DNA of 64,000 bases from Phialocephala subalpina (Eukaryota > Ascomycota > Leotiomycetes > Helotiales > Mollisiaceae). Position numbers and translations under genes: made by a program. Each line of letters starts with the position of its first letter. Positions within the stretch are counted from its first letter, which is position 1. Location: positions 1,180,528 to 1,244,527 of the forward strand of contig FJOG01000016.1 of the NCBI GenBank assembly GCA_900073065.1. Reading direction: 5' to 3'. Shown here piece by piece: positions 46,576 to 58,300 of the stretch. The notes beneath the pieces were generated by a model. The model worked only from the letters and a program-made list of their open reading frames with translations. It did not search any database and had not been told where the DNA came from.

Positions 46576-47059
46576 AGGGAATGTTGATGGACGAGAAGGG
46601 ACGGAGGGTGGAAATTGTACAAATATCGAAGCTCGTGGCCAATGACTTCGCTGCGCAGCTGAAGAGTGGGATAGGCGTATTGGGCGCTTCAATACAGAGC
46701 AAACCCCTGAAGCTGGGTGTATTTGGTCGCGATGTTAATGTTTATAATGAGATGCATGAATGAACAAACTTCAAGAAAGCATCCCCGGCTACCGTATCAC
46801 TGCTAGCGTGGATCATTTGGGCAACCGTAGCTCAACCTCACCTCCTTCCTTTCCATGAACCACCTTCCTCAACCAAGAAAACACTCAACGATGTGAGAAA
46901 CGACTTCAAATTCAAATTATCTCAAAGCATGTTCGAATTCATGTCTTCATCGACTCTTTGCTGGCTACATCCTCTCGTGCGGCCGCCACCAGATGAGCGT
47001 GGGTAGCTCACTCACCCATTTCTGGAAACTAGAGACAGGACGACTACGAAGGAAGCAAC
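46576..47059. other. Intergenic stretch
   Basis: No gene supported between the RCR-like gene and the HET fragment. Confidence 0.4.
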
Positions 47060-47527
47060 ATGTCGTCAAAAGAGAAGCGAGTCCTGTTCGCCTCTCCTGC
47101 AGGCATCCTAAGACCGAAGGAACCTCTGCATTGTGCGGATGATTGCTGGCTCAAGCAATATGGACACTCGAATCAGAGCGATGACCAGCCCGAACCTCCC
47201 CGTCAAGGTCCCATTTCTCATCCATTCGAAGCTCCTTAGAACATCTATCAAAGTCTGGCTTCAGGTCAGACCAGGATTCTCTGCCTGCTACCAGGTCCAT
47301 TTCATGCTCCACCTGAGTGCACACTGTCAACAATGGAAATCGGAAGCGACGATGAACCACGCTCCCATGAGTATGAAGCTCTTTCGTACATGTGGGGAAG
47401 CACTGATCGATCTTGCTCGATAACATGCGACGGATCCCCTTTCGGCATCACTCAGAATCTCTATGATGCGTTGCTGCATCTGCGATATCCTGACCGAGGT
47501 CGTCCTATCTTGGTAGATGCGATTTGC
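47060..47527 (+). pseudogene. HET-domain gene, 5' half (interrupted)
   Basis: From ATG 47060 the frame gives a polar N-terminus, one in-frame TAG (47237-47239) and then a clear HET-domain start: NIYQSLASGQTRILCLLPG, HEYEALSYMWGSTDR, ITQNLYDALLHLRYPDRGRP and ILVDAIC. HET domains normally go on with I(D/N)Q; here homology stops at TGC 47525-47527 and unrelated sequence follows. The missing continuation is found at 49638, beyond the MFS gene, beginning where this half ends. The TAG falls before the conserved core and could come from CAG or GAG. Confidence 0.75.
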
Positions 47528-47778
47528 TTATATCTCGATCGATACCGAACGAAACACTGCAAAAAGTTGAGGCTTAGACCTCTATTTTTTGAGGGGTTTC
47601 GTTTTGCGATTGTGTATCCCAAGATAGCTTCATTTTCAGGAATAATAAGCTCTGTTAGTATATTGTTTTCGAATATGAACTCTATACTAATAGCCATTTC
47701 CCTAGGCGGTTAATGCCGAGGACGCCAGAGTAGAGACAACCCTGTGATCAAAGGAAAGGAAAGCGAGAAAGTGACATA

Positions 47779-49380
47779 TCACTCTCTCTTAGCACCAAGC
47801 TTCGTAACGCTTCTCAGACCCCAGAAACTCACAGCAACCGAGGCAAAGCCTAGAGAACAGTTGTACCACCAGGCGGCCTTATAGCCCCGTAACAACGCCT
47901 CCTTAGTGCCCACTTCGTTTACTTGCGCCGTCACCTGCCGCGCAATGACTGCCGAGGTCGCGATACCAACGCTCTTCCCGATCTGCGCCAGCATATTGAA
48001 GACGCCACCCGCCAGCGCCTGTGTCCTAGTTGGAAACGCGGCAGTGACTACTAGGTTCGCGATAGTGTAGATCAGGTCCGCACCCAACGGGTTGAGGGCC
48101 ATAGCCTGGAATACACCGCGCCAATATCCCGGCCCATCGACATGGCAAAGAGTCGCGAGCAGCAGTGGCGCGACGCCACTCACGAAGCAGCCCACGGGTA
48201 CAGCGAGCGAGGGCCGCAGATACGGGAGCAGGACGCCAATGGCAGCGTTCATCAGCGCACCACAAACTGGCGCTGGCATGAAATACAAGGACGCCGTCAG
48301 GGACGACACACCACGAACGTCCTGCAGGTATAAGGCTGTGAGCTGCTCGCTGGCGTTGAGGGCACCCCAGACCAGGAAAACGGTAACGCAGATGGCTGTG
48401 AAGGGCACGTTAGCCCATAACGTGGTGGGAATCAGCGCCGGCCGGCCGAGGCGAGTCTGCCGTCGTGTCCACAAGCCGAACGCAGGTAGGAGTGCCAAGG
48501 CCGCGCATAGTAGCACGAGGTGTAACGGCTCACGCATGCTTCGCTCCGCGTCTGATCCGGTGGCAAGGGCAAGCACGTACGACAGAAGCGCGAGAGAGGC
48601 GCTGCTGAGGAGCGCGCCGACCCAGTCGACGTCCCGGGCGAGGCGCGTGAGCCCTGCCTGTCCTAGCGGACCGTCATCTACGCCTCCGCCTCCGATTCCG
48701 CCAGGAGGCAGCGCCCATAGCGCCAGTGCCAGCACGGCACCGTTGAGCAGTGCGGTCGTGTAAAAGCCCCAGCGCCAGCCGACCGTGTCGGAGAAGACGC
48801 CGCCCAACGCGAGCCCCAAACCGAAGCCGACGGCCTGGCCACCGCCCATGGCGGCGAAGGCAGCGCTGCGGCGACGCGGACTGTTGGTGATAGGGAAGGC
48901 GTGCGCTGCGACCCCGACGGCGCCAGGGAGACAGAAGGATGCAGCGAGGCCTGCGGCACCACGCAGCGCGATCAGCTGCGTCGACGTGGTGGCAAGCCCG
49001 GCGCCCAAGGCACTCGCGGCCTGAAATAGTCCACCGAGGAGGCACGCGCGCCGGCAGCCCAGCACGTCGGCGATAGCACCGCAGGGGAGCAGCGTACAAC
49101 CGCACGCCAGGGCGAAGGCGGCGGCCGGCCAGAGCTGCAGTTCCGGCGGAATGTGTAGGTCCGCTGCAATCACGGGAATGCTTACAGTTAGCAGCCCGCC
49201 GAGCAGGTTACCGATGCCGGTGATAGAGGTGATGCAGGTGATAATTGCGACCGTTCGGCCCGTAGATACGGACAAATCTGGTGGTTCGGCTTCCTCGACC
49301 ACCATGGTGGAGAGTATTCCTCCCCGGGCCGGGTCTGCGGTTGCAGGTGAATGCGCTGGTGAAGGGGGTGAAGAGGGCAT
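47779..49380 (-). CDS. MFS multidrug/efflux transporter, DHA2-like, intronless
   Basis: A single open frame of 533 residues from ATG 49380 to the stop at 47779. The N-terminus is a proline-rich cytosolic tail, followed by about 14 hydrophobic segments. Visible MFS marks are GAIADVLGCRRACLLGG (motif A in the loop between helices 2 and 3), LIALRGAAGLAASFCLPGAV (motif B-like Arg), GLALGGVFSDTVGWRWGFY (motif C, GWRW) and QIGKSVGIATSAVIA. This fits the DHA2/14-helix drug-efflux family. It would export toxic or secondary compounds at the plasma membrane. Base use is unlike the neighbours: 48781-48900 has 85 G/C of 120 by hand count, and there are no introns. It lies between the two halves of a HET gene, on the opposite strand, so it probably arrived as an insertion. 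Confidence 0.88.
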   Translation of the reverse strand: MPSSPPSPAHSPATADPARGGILSTMVVEEAEPPDLSVSTGRTVAIITCITSITGIGNLLGGLLTVSIPVIAADLHIPPELQLWPAAAFALACGCTLLPCGAIADVLGCRRACLLGGLFQAASALGAGLATTSTQLIALRGAAGLAASFCLPGAVGVAAHAFPITNSPRRRSAAFAAMGGGQAVGFGLGLALGGVFSDTVGWRWGFYTTALLNGAVLALALWALPPGGIGGGGVDDGPLGQAGLTRLARDVDWVGALLSSASLALLSYVLALATGSDAERSMREPLHLVLLCAALALLPAFGLWTRRQTRLGRPALIPTTLWANVPFTAICVTVFLVWGALNASEQLTALYLQDVRGVSSLTASLYFMPAPVCGALMNAAIGVLLPYLRPSLAVPVGCFVSGVAPLLLATLCHVDGPGYWRGVFQAMALNPLGADLIYTIANLVVTAAFPTRTQALAGGVFNMLAQIGKSVGIATSAVIARQVTAQVNEVGTKEALLRGYKAAWWYNCSLGFASVAVSFWGLRSVTKLGAKRE

Positions 49381-49637
49381 GGCTAAGTCTGTGGATGTAG
49401 GATCATGGTGTTCCGAGGATCGTTTGAGATGGTATTGGTGCGACTTCTCTTTGGTGGAAATGTTCTCATCTCAGTTCTCTCATTTGACACGTTGCCAAAA
49501 CCACACAGCGTTGCTTTTGAGGTTAATACCAGAGGTGCATGCATCAAACCGTGGTGACGTTAGCGGCCCCGATGGACCTGCAAGGGTGTGACTTGTTAGC
49601 TCCACTCCACACGGTCAATCAAGTCCGCATCAATTAG

Positions 49638-51027
49638 GAAAACAACCTGGAGAGAAATGAGCAGGTCCGTCATTTGACCGCCATCTATCCTCGTATGGGC
49701 ATGCTAGCTTGGTCGTCGTCTGGCAGGGAATTACTACCAATCAAAGCAATCTTGCTATCGCTGGAATGAGATACATGGATGACTTTGAAGGAAGAGGGGC
49801 CATTTTTTCTCAAATCCACGACTCCCAATGCATGGACGGACTACGCATGCTCTGCCAGGCGCAGGTCGCGTTATTGAGACGACCTTACTTTCGTCGAAGC
49901 TGGGTTAGGCAAGAGATCGGGATTGCTGTAGAAGTTGCGGTCCAATGTGCAAAGAGTGCCCTCCCAGCCCTCCCATGGAAGACTTTGAAGCGTTCTGCTG
50001 ACTGGCTCACTAAGATCCGAACAATGTTGAAAGACACGAAGGAAGAACAAAAGAACGCAGTCACGCAAAGGGATTCATATCCAGGATTCCAGTACTTGAC
50101 ATAGGTTGGGAGAAGCCAATTACTGATTGGGGATTATGGCCAAATAGGAGGCACGTAGCAGTCTCATGCTGGAGGATCCCTGGAATACCTGATGGTCGGC
50201 CGCGAGTTCGATGTCACAGATCCAAGAGACAAGATCTATTGCGTGCTCGGTCCTTCGAATGTCCCAATCTCGCGCAGCTTGCAACTCAAATCAATCAAGA
50301 GTCAAGCAGAGCTGACAGCAGGGAGACAATGGTTGTCGGTTATTCCAGGTCAGTATCAGAAGTGTATCAGTACACCATGAAGTACCTTATCAATCGAGAC
50401 GGGAATCTCGACGTGCTTTCCATCCTGCCAACTCATCGGAATGCAGACTCCCACGACCTCCCTTCTTGGGTGCCAGACTGGCGTGTCCCAATCACTTACT
50501 CGTCCGTGACAGAATGCCTGGACTATTTCGTCACTCCATTCGATGCAAGTCTCTCATCTCGGACTGAGCATCAAGATCAACTCGATCTCGGACGCCTGAC
50601 CGTTCTCGGATGGTTGGTCGATGGAATTGAGGAGTTTCTTGATGTTGTCCCAATTCGGAAAAATACGCGGGTCAATATTTCCGAACCAGCTAGAGCTGAA
50701 CCATACTCCGTGCCCTTGAAATCGCGACTCTTCAACCCAAAATCTACTTTCCGTCGCTGTTGTCAGACCGCAGGCGGGAGCTTTGGACTCGTACCTTCGA
50801 CTGCACGAGTTGGAGAGGGCATATTCATCGTGCTTGGGTCAAAGATGCCGTTGGTACTTATGCGCGTAGATGATGGGTGTACGGTTACTCAACTTCAACT
50901 TGCTTCTCAGTATGGCTCGAAATTCGAGGTCATTGGGCCTTGTTGCATGGATCCATACATGGGCGGGGCCATCATGAGCGAGTTTGGAGCACGAGAAGTG
51001 CCGCCGAACAAGATTGTCCTGGTTTGA
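49638..51027 (+). pseudogene. HET-domain gene, 3' half (interrupted, frameshifted)
   Basis: After an AATTAG acceptor at 49637 the frame reads ENNLERNEQVRHLTAIY, exactly what follows the I(D/N)Q of a HET domain. An 8-base insertion (TAT-CCTCG-TAT at 49686-49696) shifts the frame; the next frame continues GHASLVVVWQG, LLRRPYFRRSWVRQEIGIAV to a TAG at about 50104. The conserved FDVTDPRDKIYCVLG follows, then a further shift near 50300, then SVSEVYQYTMKYLINRDGNL, DLPSWVPDWRVPI, GLVPSTARVGEGIFIVLG and an ending at 51027. The order and completeness match a full HET protein C-terminal region, so this is the other half of the gene at 47060. Several lesions make it non-functional. Confidence 0.78.
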
Positions 51028-51580
51028 TGGAAATGACCCGACTGGAGGTCGTTAGCTCAAATCCACGTGACTGCAACCAGGTTGCACTTTTGTTTCCTGG
51101 TGTTTCTCCTCAGGGATTTTTCGAAGGTTGAAGTTTCCAAAATGGCAACTTCAACATTTGATTAAAATCTTCGGCATCTGGCAGTTGAAACATGTTTCCA
51201 CGATTGGTCGTACGGCTCACCCCGCATCCGACCATATTGTCCTTCCGACGCTACGCCTGGACCATGCAGCTCCAGAACCTCAATCTTACGCATGAAAAGC
51301 AACATTTACGTCCAAATTGAGGAAAGACTGCGACTTTAATTGGAGCTTTGATGCACGGGATCTATGAGCCGTCGCTGCTCTCAGACAGCCAAAGTGTCAG
51401 TGGGCCAAAGCTGATCACATGACGTCAAGACTTTGACCATTCAAAATGGTGGCTGTACCTCACGACGCACTGCTTCAATCATCGCTTCTTCACCGCTGTC
51501 CACACACCTCATATCTCATCCACATCTCCAAGTTCTCTACACTCGCAGCCAGGGTGCGTGCTCCAGCAACAATTGCAGCC
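51028..51580. other. Intergenic stretch
   Basis: No supported gene. Confidence 0.4.
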
Positions 51581-52307
51581 ATGATCACCATCGAGTCTTT
51601 CACCGACCCGCTCCTCTTCCAAGTCAAGCTCATCACCACAAGCGGCATATTGAGCTTCATATTCGCAGCATTCTGGGTCCTCATCATGTCGAAACATCAC
51701 AAGTCTCTCAAGGCATAAGCTCCTCTGCGTTACTCTAGCATCTTCACAATGCCGACCCAAAATCGAACATCGCCAATGTCACTACACTTTCATCCATCCA
51801 TTCATACGCTCGGTTTCTTGCATATCAATATACTCTACACATTCTCCAGTTCCTCTCCCCGACCGAACGTTCAATTTTCGAAGCCCCCGATCATAACGTG
51901 GTTACATCCGTGCAAGCGATCGAGGTAGCCGAATTCGGTGAGTCTACCTAGACTGCATTTCTCACCCGCCGTATTTATGTAACTCCTCCTAACCTCTTAC
52001 AGAACTTCTCAACACCACAAGAGATCACACCCTATGCCGAACCTCGTATATGTTGTCTCACTTCTACGCGTCTCGCTGGAATACCTCAGATCGGATACCT
52101 CCACCACCCGCCCACCCAAGAACCCTGATGCTCGGGTATCTACTCACCCTTGCAGCTGCAAACGGACAAAGCTCCAGCGCATGTATAGGATACGACGTGC
52201 ACTTCACGTTCCGCATTGATACCTGTCTGCTCGAGACCGTTCAGATATCAGATTATCTTCAAAGATGCCGAACCGTCCGCTCGTGCTTCGGTACCAGGGA
52301 CACATAA
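51581..52307 (+). CDS. Possible hypothetical gene with one membrane helix
   Basis: ATG 51581 opens a 45-codon frame (MITIESFTDPLLFQVKLITT, then GILSFIFAAFWVLIM) that ends at TAA 51716-51718. A coding-like exon follows: acceptor CTCTAG at 51738, frame NADPKSNIANVTTLSSIHSY then QFLSPTERSIFEAPDHNVVT. It ends at a good donor (GTGAGT, 51938) joined in frame to an exon at 52013 (LLNTTRDHTLCRTSYMLSHF, YDVHFTFRIDTCLLETVQI) that ends at 52307. I could not find a donor linking the 45-codon frame to the later exons, so these may be two genes or a decayed one. No family is recognised. Confidence 0.3.
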
Positions 52308-53113
52308 CTCGGACCTCTATCTCGATACCGCGGCGTTCCGATGCGACGTCAAGCCTCACCCGCCACTTCCTCCTCCAGCAACGCCCATGACAACTCTTCC
52401 GTCAACATTGCGAACTTTTCCGACTGGCATGGCCTGTTGTCCCGAGCTCTCGCAGTCAGATCTATCTCATGCTGGTAAAAGAGTAGACTACGGACTTGTG
52501 GGCAATGTTCCGACTTTATTTTGGATGGCAAGATACCCTTAATGAAGTCTAATGTTTAATGCCCGAATTTTCTGGGATACTTTTCCATTTCTTTCGTGTC
52601 ATCTAGTTACTTTCTAAGTCTTCCTCATTACTTGTCAGCGTAGTCTCTTCCAAGTCAGGCTCGAGGTTCTTGCTCTTCATACCCAGTCCCATTCGTCGCT
52701 CTCGCTCCTCTCTTGCTCCCAATACGACCGAGATGCGGTTCACGGCTGTTAACCCCTTAAATGGGCTCGATTGGGCTCGCTAAATAGGGCCGGGATGCCT
52801 CCTATCCACTTCGCTTATATTTTACCCATTCTTCCCCACATTCTACGCGCCTTCCATGTGGGGTTCTCACGCAGCCGTATGACCTAGATTTCAATTACCC
52901 AAATTATATCTTCCTTGTTATATCAACATTTCGCGCAAGATATTGGAGGAATGACCATAGGTATATTGTGCTCTCTAGAGTGCGGGATTTCGGCAGTGGA
53001 GGAAATGTTGTGGTGCGATGTCCTTATATATTGGTGGTCTGCCAAGTACGTTCCCTTGTGAGCGCCACTTGCCAGAATTTTGTTTGGTTTTGATTTTGAG
53101 AAGAGTCGTCGAG
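52308..53113. other. Promoter-side intergenic region of the LPMO gene
   Basis: No supported gene, although a frame in 52216-52542 stays open. Two AT-rich boxes (TTATATTTTACC at about 52817; TTATATATTGG at about 53024) precede the LPMO start; the second, about 85 nt upstream, could be its TATA element. Confidence 0.35.
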
Positions 53114-54062
53114 ATGAGATCTTCCATTCTTTCTGCTGTTGTGCTCCTCGCAGCTCGACATGTTTCCGGCCATGCTTTATTCCAACAACTCTGGGTTAAC
53201 GGCATCGATCAAATAAGTCTCCCCTAACCCCCTCCCATTCTCCTTCCCTCTCTCCCCTTTCCTCTCCACCATCAACTAACTTCCCCCAACCAGTCATCCT
53301 GTGCCCGCGTCCCCGCCTCCAACTCCCCCGTCACAGACGTATCCTCCACCGCCTTCCGCTGCAACAGCCGCCCCGGTGTAGCCGGTAAATGCACCGTCGC
53401 AGCAGGCCAAACAGTCACGGTCGAAATGCATCAACAGCCTGGGGATCGCAGTTGTGCAAATGAAGCGATTGGTGGAGCGCATTATGGGCCTGTGATGGTT
53501 TATCTGAGTAAGGTTGCGGATGCGACGAAGGCGGATGGGAGTTCGGGGTGGTTTAAGATATTTCAGGATTCGTGGAGTCCGACGAGTAGTGCGAGGGTTG
53601 GAGATGATGATAATTGGGGAACGAAGGATTTGAATAAGTGTTGTGGGAGGATGAATGTTGTTATTCCGAGTGATGTTGCGGCGGGGGATTATTTGCTGAG
53701 GGCGGAGGTCAATGCGTTGCATACGGCGAGTTCGAGTGGTGGGGCGCAGTTTTATATGACTTGTTGTATGTCCTCCTCCTCCTTCTTCGTCTTCCTACCT
53801 TCGCTGATTTCTTTTTTCAACAGACCAACTCTCAGTCACAGGAGGTGGCTCATCAAGCCCATCCCTAGTCATGTTCCCAGGCGCGTATAAAGCATCGGAT
53901 CCGGGAATCAAAGTCAATATCCATGCTGCGATGGCGACATATGTGGCACCTGGCCCAACAGTGTATGCTGGAGGAACGACAAAGTCAGCTGGAGATGTTT
54001 GCAAGGGGGTTGAGGCTGTGAAGACTACGGGGCCGGTTAGTCCGGCTGCTACTCATTCTTGA
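53114..54062 (+). CDS. AA9 lytic polysaccharide monooxygenase (former GH61), with abnormal first splice donor
   Basis: Exons 53114-53212, 53294-53765 and 53824-54062 would give 269 residues. A 19-residue signal peptide (MRSSILSAVVLLAARHVSG) is cleaved before His20, the N-terminal copper ligand (HALFQQLWVNGIDQ). The second copper His is His96 in GGAHYGPVMVYLSKV and the axial Tyr is Tyr187 in AQFYMTCYQLSV. This is a secreted copper enzyme that oxidatively cleaves cellulose or related glucans. There is no CBM. Intron 2 is normal (GTATGT...ACAG). Intron 1 should begin after DQ at 53213, but the donor reads ATAAGT instead of GTAAGT; without splicing the frame stops after ISLP. The product may be poorly made, or the gene may be recently inactivated. 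All other parts are intact. Confidence 0.85.
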
Positions 54063-54797
54063 GGGAGGGGCTCGTGGGTGTAGCGTTTGTGGTGCCTGTC
54101 TTTATCTGGGAGAGGAGCGGTGTAGTGACTTGGTGGCTGTGGGAGGATGTAATGCTGTGTTGGTAGGAAGTTCACCGGAGGTTCCGTCAACCTTTGGTTT
54201 CGAATCATGTCCCTTCAGTTGAGCAATAGACCCTATCGTCTACTTGCTAAGCATGATAAGGATACAAACCACCGAGCCTTTTTCAGCCCGTTCATTGCTG
54301 CCTTGCGCCTTGACAATTTTATCTTTAGATCTGACATCGAGCGTCTGCTTATCTTGATGCCTATACCATTTGGCTCTATTCTCCTAGGTTTCATTGCTTC
54401 GGCGCTTCGCGAATCTTTTCAATGACTAAAGACTCGGAAGAAACGAGTTTCGGTGGGCAGCAAGTAAACTGAACTTGCGAGCTGGAGGGGTACTGAAACA
54501 TTCGCTTCCAGGCCAAGAGATATGTATATCTCAGCACCGCCACTTCGCGCCTTGGCTAAGAAACACCAGAGCCAAATTTTCACGAAACTCTTGATCAACA
54601 CCTGTCGCAATACCGTTAACTATTCTACTGTTTGTACGAACGACATGCGAATCCGAGATGAGCGTCTGGAGTATTATTGAGCGTTTGCGAACTTTAAAGC
54701 TCAGTAAGACGACTTGATCCCATGCCCCAGATGCTCTCGAGTCAGAACACGTGGACGAAGATGCCTATCCAGAAAGAGCTGCAGTGCTTCGGAGCAA
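54063..54797. other. Intergenic stretch
   Basis: No supported gene between the LPMO and the inverted-repeat element. Confidence 0.4.
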
Positions 54798-54970
54798 CGG
54801 TTACGTGGACAGGGCCCGATCGTTACGTAGGCAGGCCCTGTTTGTGTAACGCTGGCCCTGCCTCCGTAACGCTTAAGTGATCGAAAATTGGGCTTCGCTG
54901 ATTAGCTGCGGCTCCCCAATATACCGTTCGGCAGTGTTTCAAGTCACCGAGAGCCCTGTCTACGTAATGG
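54798..54970. mobile_element. Small element with nested inverted repeats (possible MITE)
   Basis: Four copies of a 20-bp motif occur in 173 bp: forward at 54798-54817 (CGGTTACGTGGACAGGGCCC) and 54821-54840 (CGTTACGTAGGCAGGCCCTG), and inverted at 54852-54871 and 54951-54970 (reverse complement CCATTACGTAGACAGGGCTC). Paired outer and inner inverted motifs suggest a miniature transposon end structure or a repeated binding site. It lies about 370-540 bp upstream of the NLR start. Confidence 0.55.
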
Positions 54971-55336
54971 CCGCCAGATTCCTGCAAGCGCCTGTGGTAA
55001 CATAGAAGCGTCAGAACGGCACAACTTTCAATAACCACCTTGTTCGCAGGTGACTACCTTTTCAATTCGTATGTCCGAGAATTTGCAAATTTCGCTTTCG
55101 CTAAGCGTTTATTTCAACCCCAGTCGCGCCTGATGGTTGGCCACGCGAATCATGAAATGAAGAGGCTTTTGAGCTGATCAGTAGGAACCAATTGAAACCC
55201 AGTCATGAAACACCTGAGAATAATCCTTCCTTCAATCTCACACACCACCCTTCTTATACCTGGTTGATCCCAAGAACAATTCCGAACTGCACATCACTAA
55301 ATTCCCAGGTCAAGTCGAAGTACATGTCACAACGCC
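54971..55336. other. Upstream region of the NLR gene
   Basis: No gene seen; presumably the NLR promoter and 5' leader. Confidence 0.4.
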
Positions 55337-58300
55337 ATGGCCGAAGTCGCTACAGTTATTCAGCTGGTTCAATTCAGCGCCATGGTCCTAAATTGCTGTT
55401 ACGAATACGTTAGCAAGGCCAAACATGCCCCAAAGGAAATTCAAAAGGTCATAGATGAAATTAGTAGTTTGAAGGGTATTCTGGAGAATCTCAAACCACT
55501 TGCCGAAGCTCCTAGCGATGAGCGCTTCAGCATCCTAACATTTCTTGCCCGTCCAGGTGGCCCTTTTCAAGCCTGCTCGGATGCCCTGAAAGAAATCGAT
55601 AAGAAGCTGAGGACTTTGACGGAGTCATCAAATGTGCGAAGGAGGATGCAGTGGCCGCTAGAGGCGGGGAAAATCGAAGATATCATGAAGAAGCTCGAAA
55701 GTCAGAAGACCACCTTCATTCTGGCACTTGCAGGAGTCAATGCACTGTCTGATGTCGCCATCGAAGATGCTCTCGGCGATGTCCAAGATACTGTTGACGA
55801 CATACAGGCCAATCAGTTCAAGGAGAAGATTTTGGCATGGCTCGATGGGCCTGATCCTTCTCCTAATCATAATGCAGCACAGAAGAAGAAAGAGGCTGGA
55901 ACTTGCGAATGGCTCACTAGCTCGAAACAGTTTCAGGCATTCATTGACGGCGAAAATCAACTCATGTGGATGCACGGAATTCCAGGTGCAGGAAAGACGG
56001 TTCTGAGTTCCGCAGTCATCGATCATATTTCCGCCAATTCTGATCTCAGTGATAAGAAGGTCATCTACTACTATTTCGACTTCAACGACCATGCGAAGCA
56101 GACTTGTTTCGGTTTTTTGCAGTCTTTAGTCAGACAGATTTGCTCTCAGTCTAGTGAGCCTCCAGCCGTCATTGTGGCTCTTCATACGGAATGCAAAGGA
56201 TCCACTCCTAGCTCAGACCAGCTTATTGAAACGCTAAAATTGCTTCTAAGCAAAGATTTGAGAACCTTCATCATCATCGACGCCTTAGATGAATGTAAGG
56301 AAGAGGAAGGAGAGCCGGAACGCGCATCAGTCCTCGACGCTTTGACAGACATTAAGACTGCGACTGGGACATTCAACATCTTTGTTGCCAGTAGACCCGA
56401 AGCAGATATTGGACGAGCGATGCTAGAAATCTGTGATATCGACGTCGATGTCCAATCAGCATCGGTAGACGAAGACATCCGCCGGCATGTTCGTTCTTGT
56501 CTTTCCAAGGATGCGCGACTTAAGCGGTGGCCACAGAACGTCAAGCAAGAGATCGAAGATAAATTAGCTGGCAATGCAAACGGAATGTGAGTTGGGATCT
56601 GTTTAAAATACGTGGAAAAGCGCTGACTTCGTAGGTTTCGTTGGGTGTTTTGTCAGCTCGTCGAACTTCGAAAGTGTCTGAAGCTGCCAAATATCCGAAA
56701 AGAGCTTGGGAATTTGCCCAAGACCTTAGACGCAACATACAAGCGAATCCTTGAGAACGTTGATCCCATCTACCAACGTGAGCTGAGGACGGTGCTGATG
56801 TTCTTGGCCTTTTCCACAAGACCTTTGACGTTACAGGAAGTTGCAGAAGCAACAACGGTCAATCTTGAGACACAAACCTTCAGTATTGACGATAGATTTC
56901 CCGACCCACTGGATCTCCTTGAAATCTGCTCAAGCCTTGTCTCTCTCAGCGAGGTCTCCCAAGATACTCAGTCTGTATTGAGGAGAGAAGGCGTTTACCG
57001 ATTTGGAAGCGTGCCACCAGATGTTCGTATACTCCAATTTGCACATTTCTCTGTGAAAGAGTACATTTTGTCAGAGCGTGCACAGAAAACACTTCCTGAT
57101 CTCCTTCGTATTGAAGAAGCCTTAAGTCACAGCCAGATCACTCAAGCCTGTTTGATATATCTCCTGGATTTTAACAACGGGAAAAAGGCATCTAAGGTCA
57201 ATCATGAGGAGTTCCCTCTTCTTGCATACGCCGCGCTGAATTGGACGACACATTTAAGCTCCACTGAAGAAGAATCAGAGAGCATGAATGCCTTACTCGT
57301 CCGGCTCTTCGATCCAGAAAACGACAATAGTCTCATGAACTACCTAAATTTGTACGATCCGAACAAGCGCTGGCGTATCGGTGAAGGGCAAAAGGAGCTC
57401 TCCCTCGGAATGTTCAGTCGAAATAAGCGGGATTTTTCGCCTCCCATATACTACGCTTGTTATTACGGATTACGGGTCGTTGTAAAATACTTGCTTTCAG
57501 GCGATGAGAAAACGAGGCCTAACAAAGAAGTGATTGGTTCTGGTTTGGCTGCGGCTGCCGCCGCTGGTCACGCAGATACCGTCGAACTTCTGCTGAAGGA
57601 AGGAGCGGATCCGAACTCGTCATACTGTGGCAAATTCTGGCGCCCCTTGCACGCAGCAGCCACCAGCGGAAACTCCGAGGTCGTCAAGCAGCTTCTCGAG
57701 GCTGGAAGCTTGATAAATGCGCACAGTAGTGAGGATGGTGGCGCACTTAATGTGGGTGAGTAATTTCAGAACCGATCCTTTCCACAAGATGGTATACCTT
57801 CAGATTGCTGTTTAGCGGTTCCGGAATACCTACATTATTATTTGACTGATGTTGAGAATACTATAGTGGCTGAACAGGGAAGCGCTGAAGTGATACAGCT
57901 TCTCATTGATCATGGCCATGATCTCTATACGGAGTCCAACTATCACGGGCCGCCTCTTTCCTCTGCGGTACTGAAGAAGAACCATGAGGCAGCAGCAGTT
58001 CTTGTGAAAAACAAGATTGATGTCAATAGGCCTCCGGGAGGGTATCTGAATCCTCTAAATTTGGCTTGCGCCGAATGCGGCATCGAAACTGTCAGACTCC
58101 TTTTGGACAATGGGGCCGACATAGCCCTAGAAAATCTCGATTGCCAAGCGCTTCATAATGCTTGTAAACGGGGCGCAATGGACATCATGCAACTGCTGAT
58201 TGATCGAGGGGCGAATATCAATGGAGACACCAAGGCTGTTTACGTTACGCCTTTGAAAGCCGCGATCCAATCTCGCGATCAGGCTGTGTTCGAATTCATG

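Noticed and set aside
48092..48763. Plus-strand open frame over the GC-rich MFS gene
   Set aside because: High GC content lengthens antisense frames; the product is low-complexity Arg/Ser/Pro and the minus-strand MFS protein is convincing.
53213..53293. U12-type AT-AC intron in the LPMO gene
   Set aside because: The 5' end ATAAGT lacks the ATATCC consensus and the 3' end is CAG, so it is a mutated U2 donor rather than a U12 intron.
53294..53722. Long antisense open frame over the LPMO gene
   Set aside because: It is the shadow of the plus-strand AA9 exon 2, which has conserved copper-site residues and splice sites.
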